A program made the translations under genes and the position numbers. DNA of 64,000 nucleotides, from the NCBI GenBank assembly GCA_029945375.1, contig CM057057.1, positions 2,356,001 to 2,420,000 of the forward strand, written 5' to 3'. Origin of the DNA: Agaricus subrufescens (Eukaryota; Basidiomycota; Agaricomycetes; Agaricales; Agaricaceae). Below the pieces are notes generated by a model, which did no database searches, was not told where the DNA came from, and saw only the letters and a program-made list of their open reading frames with translations. This document shows, in pieces, positions 58,076 through 64,000 of this stretch (position 1 is its first letter; each line of letters begins with the position of its first letter).

Positions 58076-59144
58076 ATGGAACGAGACATGGACGCTAACA
58101 TTGTCGACCGGCCATATTTTTTGAGAGAAGCATACTCAAAGCGTACCGGCGACAAGGCAGTTGTGGAACCAACAGCGTATAACCCTTCCGAAGGTTTGTT
58201 GCAGTAATTCCTTTTGGTTGTAACCGTTCTCACGGAAATGGAGATAGTAACCATTTTTAAGGTCCTGGAGCACAGGCCCGGCGTAAGGTAAGCTGATTTT
58301 TCAATCCTTCTTCAAGTGTGTAAATTAATTTGTACTGCAAGGGATTTACTGGATCCTCCCACCAACCTCACCGCCGTCATTGGCCCCTCGCTCACTTCCT
58401 CCAACAACGATCCTACCATCCTCATCTCCAGCACCTTATTCATTACCCCTACCAGCACCCCCCCCCCAGCACCTTCTCCAGTGACCCATCCAGCACCCTC
58501 TTCCCCCCCCCCACACCAGTACTCACACCAACACCATCTTACCATTGAATACTAGCTTGTCACTGAGTAGTGGCTCAAGTGCTACTCAAACAAAGATCAT
58601 TGCCGGAGTCATCACTTCTGTAACTGTCACTATCATACTAGGCTTGATCGTTTTCTGTATACCGAAACGCAAACGTTGCGATGTCATAAGCCAACGCATG
58701 CCCCAGCCAACGCGATCATCCACCACGCCTCAACCTTTCCTTAACTTTCCCGCGATGCAAGATAGCTCTCAGTCCAAAGAAATAGACACTGACTGCGCAA
58801 GAGGCTCCTCTACACGACAAAACCAGGCAGATATCGAGCAAGTGGTAGACACTTTCAGGGACCCCATACCTGCCGAAGGCAATCCATCAAACAGTGTCGA
58901 TGAAGGCCAGAGACTCAGAGATACTCTAGATCGCCTACAAGCATTGACGGGCCGATTTGAAAGAGAAATGGCGCAATTAGGTGTGCTGGCACGACCCAGA
59001 CAGGTTCCCATTGAAGGTTTCCCGGTGTTGGAGGAGATGAGGAACAACACTGATCCGATGATACCATGTGATTCCAGTATAGCAAGGCGCCCTTCAGTAG
59101 GATCGACCACTTCTCCTCCTTCCTATCACACTGTTCGTAGCTAG
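58076..59144 (+). pseudogene. Membrane protein copy 9, frameshifted by poly-C
   Basis: Tandem duplicate of copy 8. Exon 1 is intact with two in-frame ATG codons (58076 and 58088) and a good donor at 58194. In the ectodomain a run of ten C at 58503-58512 replaces the 8-base CCCCTCCC of copy 8, which moves the frame by two and gives a stop 12 codons later. A second C run lies at 58452-58460. After the shift the frame is open to the end: VITSVTVTIILGLIVFCI, then KRKRC (shortened relative to copy 8), a tail with DEGQRLRDTLDRLQ, and SPPSYHTVRS. So the coding capacity is good except for the shift, which could also be a sequencing or assembly error in a homopolymer. Confidence 0.65.
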
Positions 59145-60171
59145 GCAGTAAACACCCGACAATACACTGTGAGAACTCTACTTTCTCAAAGTGTAGTGTA
59201 ACACGACTTGTTACACCCGTTTGCAGGTTGTTTTATGTAGGGATGTGATGTTGCCACCTGTTCTGCCAATATCATGTCGACGGTGAAAAAACGACAACAT
59301 GCAATTTCAATGAGAGGTGCACAACCGGCATTGATAACCTGTCGTCTCAAAGACGATCAAAATAGAGAGCTGAATAAAAATATAACATTGAAAACCAAAA
59401 AAGGAAATGTGTAGTTACACGCCCCAGGCCTTGATTGTGTCGAAGCCATTCGATATACTGTACTATTACTGTTTGAGTACAGTATACACTTATCAGGAAA
59501 ACAAAAATCAGAGTTATGAATGGACAACGGGAGGGCAGATGAAGAAATAATATCTGTGTTCAGGCGTCAGGCTCGGCAGGCACTGTCAATTCGAAACTTG
59601 GTATGTTCAGCGCGGCAGCGATTAGCTCATCCCCAAGAATACTTCGCTCGTTGATAAGCGTTATTTCTAGTCGTAACTGCCGAAATGCAGCTTAGCATTA
59701 TAATCATCCCAGGTCGCCCCTTAAGAGATTTGCAACTTTAGGTTGGCCACTAAACCATAGATGTGATTGTTCCTCTTCTATAATCAAAACTTGTGCCTGA
59801 ATGGCTGTAACCGTGAAATTTCCACTAAGTGACTCCCTTAAATGGAGAGTCCATTACTATCAGCAAAGTCTCTATGTCGACAGGTCCTTGATCCTTGTTG
59901 ACCGTCACACCACCCTGCTGTCCAGACGATGGTATCCCGCAAGAACCAACTGCAGTTATAAACGAGTCAAGAGTTCTAGGTACTGGTGTATAGAGAGTCT
60001 GCGACTCTAATTGCTTACACCGCTTACTTTCGACTCTTTTTTTCCTTCCAAGTCTTGTCTGGATAACATCATAACAAATCATTCAATCAACCCGACGCTT
60101 ACAACGAACCTTTAAGTAGAAAGCCCAACCGCAAGAACTGCAAGCACGCTATCAAAGTCATAGAAAGGAAT
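59145..60171 (+). promoter_or_regulatory. Region upstream of membrane-protein copy 10
   Basis: About 1 kb. 59498-59570 is the third occurrence of the block at 57305-57375. The GTCGAC element is at 59869-59884, followed by a TATA-like GCAGTTATAAACGAG (about 59949). No gene is recognised. Confidence 0.5.
59869..59884 (+). promoter_or_regulatory. Conserved GTCGAC upstream element, copy 10
   Basis: Reads TCTCTATGTCGACAGG, one base from the consensus, followed by TCCTTGATCC; about 288 bp before the ATG at 60172. Confidence 0.55.
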
Positions 60172-61392
60172 ATGAACTCTATACCTAGTGTCGTCGATCA
60201 GTCATATCTTCCGAGAGGAACACAGTGGCAGCGATCCAGCGACAAGGCAATCGCGGAACAGATAAGATATAACCTTTCCCAATGTCAGTTGCTGTGATCA
60301 TCCTCTATCTGTCTCATCCTGAATACTTAACTCCATTTTCCGTATCGATTATCACTTTCACGTCGCTTTCCTTCGCTGCAGTCCCAACGGAGATGACGGA
60401 TGTAGATTTACAACCCAACGCTACAACTTCGACCACCACACCCGACACCGGGATGCGCAATCTCAAGGCTAGGTAAGCTAGTTTTTTTAATATACCATTC
60501 ACGAGTGTGTAGATTGATTTCTACTGCGAGCCATAGTCCACTGCGACCGCCAAATAGTGAAGAAAACGCGTTGCAGAGTCCCAACTTAGCAGAGGATCAT
60601 AGAGCGCTCGACAACCTACTGCGGAATACAGGCAGACTACAGAGCTTCACGACCGAGACCGACCTCCGATCGTTGGAGGCCAGGTTGTTGTGGAGCTCCA
60701 TTCCAACGCATCGGCCGCCGCCGCCGATTAGCACTTGGTTACCACACATTAGTAGAAGTCGACCGCTGAGCGCTATCTTACCATCGGATACTGGCCCACC
60801 ACCGAGTACTAGCTCACCGCCTAGTAGTAGCTCATCACCCATTGGTGGCTCGCGTACAACTCGGACAAAGATTATTGCCGAAGTCGTTACTCCTGCAAGT
60901 GTAACCATCATCCTAGGTCTGATCGTTTTCTATATGTTGAGACGCAAACGTCGCAGCAGGGCCTCTCGACCAGCGTCTCTTCAACCTTTCCTTGACTTTC
61001 CCGCGAGGCGAAGTAATCCTACCGCAAAGGCATTAGTCACTGGTCGCACAAGAAGCTCCTTTACACGGAGAAACCAGGCAGATATCGAGCGATGTGTAGA
61101 TCCTTCCAAGGACATTGTGCCTGCAGAAGAATATTTATCAAACAGCGTCGATGAAGGCCAGAGACTCAGAATTTTTCTAGGCCGCCCACGGGCGTTGGTT
61201 GACCGGTTTGGAAGGGAAATCCGGCAGATAGGTGTGCTGGCACAATCCGGACAGCCTTCGGCTGATAACGGCCTAGTGCTGGAGGAGAGGAGGCACACCA
61301 CTGATCTAGGAATACCATGTGGTTCAAGTCACGAGGAAGCAAGGAGCTCTTCAGTAGGCTTAACCTCTCCTCCTCCTCCTCCCTATTCATAA
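60172..61392 (+). CDS. Ser/Thr/Pro-rich single-pass membrane protein with PPxY tail, copy 10
   Basis: Three exons (60172-60283, 60382-60472, 60513-61392) encode 360 residues. Exon 1 (MNSIPSVVDQSYLPRG) and the 91-nt exon 2 match the layout of copy 7. The ectodomain is SPPSSSSSPIGGS-like and shorter; the membrane segment is VVTPASVTIILGLIVFYML and RRKRRSR follows. The tail has PSKDIVPAEEY, NSVDEGQRLRIFLGRP, GVLAQSGQPSADNGLVLEE, and a C-terminal PPPPPYS. There is no signal peptide before the membrane segment, so an outside N-terminus would need a reverse signal-anchor. The tail is shorter than in other copies, with a deletion after SLQPF. Confidence 0.75.
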
Positions 61393-61844
61393 CTAGTAAA
61401 CTCCTCACGATACCAATCACTGCTGTAAGAACTCATCGTCGAATGTGTAGTTTCACATGTACTTAGTACATCCGTTTAACCTGTAGCAATATGTAGGATT
61501 ATGGTTTCATTACTTGGTGCCTATGCCGTAATCAGATTGCAAGGTCTCCCAAGTTATTTTTGGTACCTTCATAAATAATGACCACTCAAACGCCTGACAA
61601 GAGTTGTGAAGAGGTCAATTAATGCTCTTCTCCGACTCATTCAGCGCATGTAACATATAGTAATGTTCGCGCTATAGTCTAGACTCGGAGCCTGGGGCGC
61701 CTCCGAGGCTCCGGCGAGAACCTGGTGGGTTATGACAAGATTACAAGGTTTGGAACTTCAAGAGTCAGCAGTAGCTCCATCGACCGTTGCATGGCGATAT
61801 TCTATTCGTCGAGATTGCTAGTGTACAAGGATTCCATAGAAGTT
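61393..61844. other. Convergent gap between copy 10 and the FAS1 gene
   Basis: About 450 bp, no gene recognised. It ends the right-hand accessory cluster. Confidence 0.4.
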
Positions 61845-62603
61845 CTACCATGGTGAGATGACACCATCGATTATATAGAGGATACCATTTGAAGCCTGTC
61901 CAACAGTGAGAAACCAACCATTTAACAGAGGAAAGTGAAGCACACCTCCTTCATCGAAGTTATATGTGTCTTGCCTTCGAGTGTAACCCGAGTCCAAGCT
62001 GGGCCTTTGCCATCATCCTTGGGGATAGGTTGGACAGAAACGGTTCTGTTGTCCAACAAAGTTTGGTATTCCTTTTCTTGAAATTTGACATGGGAACCCT
62101 ACGAAAGAGAGATTAGGAGCGGGTCAACTAAGAACGGGGGGAATTGACGTGCCGAGATAATGTGAGCTGAGACCCATTGTTGAACATTCTCCTTTGTTTG
62201 TTTATCATACAGCTCCTCTGTGATTTGAACATCGTCGCCATTATGACCAGGAGGAGGTCCTTGATGACTGCAACAGAGTCAGGCCTGTTTTACCACAGAG
62301 ACATATCTATGAGACGACGCACGGTTTCCGTGAAAGAGCCATGACAGCCTTGTTTGTGGGCACTAGTAGGGTGTACTTTTCGCTTTCGTCATCTAGGATC
62401 CTGCTGAGCTCGATTTCGCGAGCATACGAGTAGAAAATGGAGGCGGACGGTTCGATGGTCAGGAGGTCGGCCAGAGACGGTTGAGTATGCTTTTCAGGAA
62501 CAAAATCGTCGTTAATGGAGCCCATGATGACCTGCTCAGTGGCTGATGTTGATACAAAGGAAAGGGTAGAGAGGAGGAGGAAAGAGAGACAATGGAGCTT
62601 CAT
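61845..62603 (-). CDS. Secreted FAS1 (fasciclin) domain protein
   Basis: Four exons (62603-62323, 62267-62153, 62098-61946, 61895-61845) encode 199 residues. A signal peptide (MKLHCLSFLLLSTLSFVSTS) leads into a single FAS1 domain: SLADLLTIEPSASIFYSYAR at the start, the H1 box YTLLVPTNKAVMALSRKP, the middle QWVSAHII, and the H2-like end ASNGILYIIDGVISPW. FAS1 domains mediate weak adhesion and wall association. There is no GPI signal, and the protein ends right after the domain. The second intron (62152-62099) uses a GC donor (GCACGT) and needs it to keep the frame. Confidence 0.85.
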
Positions 62604-63215
62604 GGTCAGTGATGAGAGCCGTGCATCACTCCAGCTGTGCCCGGGCTAATTTCGGCAATTGCCATCATCCTCCCACATCAGGGTTTCTTGGGCACCCATT
62701 ATACCTTCCTCCGATATCCTCATGGGTTTCTGATACAAGCCTCATCACCATATCATCTCTTTAAGGAGATGCCGGCCTCTTTACCGAGGGCCACTTGGAA
62801 GGGTGCCAGTGCGGTGTTCCTGGCCGGCTGGAAGCGCCATCGATGTACCAGGTACTATTAGTGGCCGCGAAAATCATAACTGGCGAATGGAATCGAGTAA
62901 AAAACAAGTTCACTGTCTAGGCTTTCGCTTTTCTTTCTTAACTTTCCAATCCTTCGGGTAAAGGATAGTATCCCACTACGTAGGGTTCTATTCTTATCCT
63001 ATTACACGTGAGTTCAATTGCTTCTCTCCACCACAAAGAAATCACAGAAAATATCTGCGTGGAATACGATGGCGTCATTGCCTTGTCAGCATCCATAGTT
63101 CTAGCACTCATTGGAGGAGTACTTTTTTCCCAAGCTCAAGAGAGTGAAATAGATAAGAAGGCATGTGGGCATATTCCTTCGATTCCTTTTCCTGCGCCCC
63201 AACATCACTTTCAAA
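62604..63215. other. Divergent promoter region of the FAS1 and aldo/keto reductase genes
   Basis: About 610 bp with only short unsupported open frames. Confidence 0.35.
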
Positions 63216-64000
63216 ATGACCAGCGAAGCAGATGTCAAACTTGAGTTCGATCCGAAGGATATGCCTTTTAGAAGGTTAGGTCCTTCTGGTCTAAGAGTTC
63301 CAGTCTTCTCCCTAGGTGGATGTAAGTGTATAACGAAGATTGCCGTGAAATTTCTTTTATCAGCGAGGAATTTTTTTTACTAGGGCTTACACTTGGTGGA
63401 ACTGTCTTGGGCGATCCTGTCAAAGTGAGAGGATACACCAAATGGTTCACAATCTATATCTGATAAATCTCTACAGGAAATAATCAAAACGGCCTTTGAT
63501 GCTGGGATCAACATGTTTGATACTGCTGAGACCTATGCGAAAGGAAAATCCGAGCTCGAAATGTAAGCATCTCGTGATTTACTGTACCACTGCAAGAACG
63601 AATCCTAAATGCCCCATTTTTATTTCTGAAATCTTTTCATCGACAACTGATGATATTTCTCTTTGTTTTTACAGGGGAAGGGCAATCAGGGAGCTCGGAA
63701 TCAGGAGAGCCGATATAGTTGTTACGACCAAGCTTTTCTGGGGAACTCGGAGTGGACCTAACAACATGGGTTTGTCTCGTAAACAGTAAGTTATCATTAT
63801 TACATCTTTCTTACGGCATCAAACGGAATAAACCTTATAATCATAGCATCATCGAAGGCACTAAGGAGAGTTTGGAACGAATGGGGATGGAATATGTAGA
63901 TGTCATCTTCGCTCATCGATATGACGTTACTAGTAAGGAAATGACTTTCTTGCCAGGCAATTTTCACTTAATGACCCTTTTTTAAAGTTCCTATGGAGGA
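63216..64000 (+). CDS. Aldo/keto reductase, voltage-gated K+ channel beta-subunit type (partial)
   Basis: The 5' part of a multi-exon gene cut by the window end. Exon 1 (63216-63321) reads MTSEADVKLEFDPKDMPFRR and LGPSGLRVPVFSLGG. Later exons give W-LTLGGTVLGDPVK, EIIKTAFDAGINMFDTAETY with the catalytic Asp and Tyr of the family, GRAIRELGIRRADIVVTTKLFWG, and IIEGTKESLERMGMEYVDVIFAHRYD. The WGTRSGPNNMGLSRK stretch is typical of the Kv-beta group, which are NADPH-dependent aldehyde reductases. The start is supported by the preceding intron-free ATG context; the end is outside the window. Confidence 0.88.

Overview
The window looks like nuclear DNA of an agaricomycete (mushroom-type basidiomycete) fungus. 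Nearly every gene is interrupted by short introns of about 45-70 nt with GT/AG (occasionally GC/AG) borders, intergenic gaps are short, and the gene set is basidiomycete-like: a membrane-anchored LysM protein, secreted class 3 lipases, a FAS1 protein, an expansin-like barrel protein, SMC4, RVB2, NOP10 and a mitochondrial uL2. I saw no tRNA, rRNA, CRISPR array or transposase gene.

Layout. 0-3.3 kb: the end of a possible membrane protein, SRP14 (-) and a LysM protein (+). 3.3-16.6 kb: a decayed, repeated accessory block. Three tandem copies of the same three-gene module can be recognised, each made of a secreted type-B carboxylesterase (+), an LTO1-like Fe-S adaptor gene (-) and a Ser/Thr/Pro-rich single-pass membrane protein (-). 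The copy at 11.6-16.6 kb looks intact, the copy at 8.3-11.5 kb has a broken esterase and LTO1, and the copy at 4.0-6.4 kb keeps only the membrane-protein gene plus scraps. 16.9-45.8 kb: a conserved block with thioredoxin, an ankyrin protein, a CDK-like kinase, SMC4, NOP10, a quinone oxidoreductase, two tandem lipases, an aromatic amino acid decarboxylase, a lysine-methyltransferase-like protein, GON7, mitochondrial uL2, RVB2, a hypothetical protein and an expansin-like protein. 46.2-61.4 kb: the accessory family again, now on the + strand, starting with an inverted, damaged LTO1 copy and followed by six more membrane-protein genes, two of which form a recent tandem duplication. 61.8-64 kb: a FAS1 protein (-) and the start of an aldo/keto reductase (+).

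The main discovery candidate is the membrane-protein family. Ten copies (seven intact models, one probably start-less, one frameshifted, one fragment) share a basic stop-transfer segment, a conserved cytoplasmic helix-like block and a C-terminal PPxY or LPxY motif of the kind bound by WW domains of Rsp5/NEDD4 ubiquitin ligases. Their N-terminal Ser/Thr/Pro-rich parts diverge strongly, including a 23-unit hexapeptide minisatellite. None shows a classical signal peptide. A conserved upstream element containing GTCGAC lies about 140-290 bp before the start of all nine full-length copies, in both clusters. The two clusters form a large interrupted inverted repeat around about 32 kb of housekeeping genes. 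A role in surface sensing, adhesion or self/non-self recognition is inference only.
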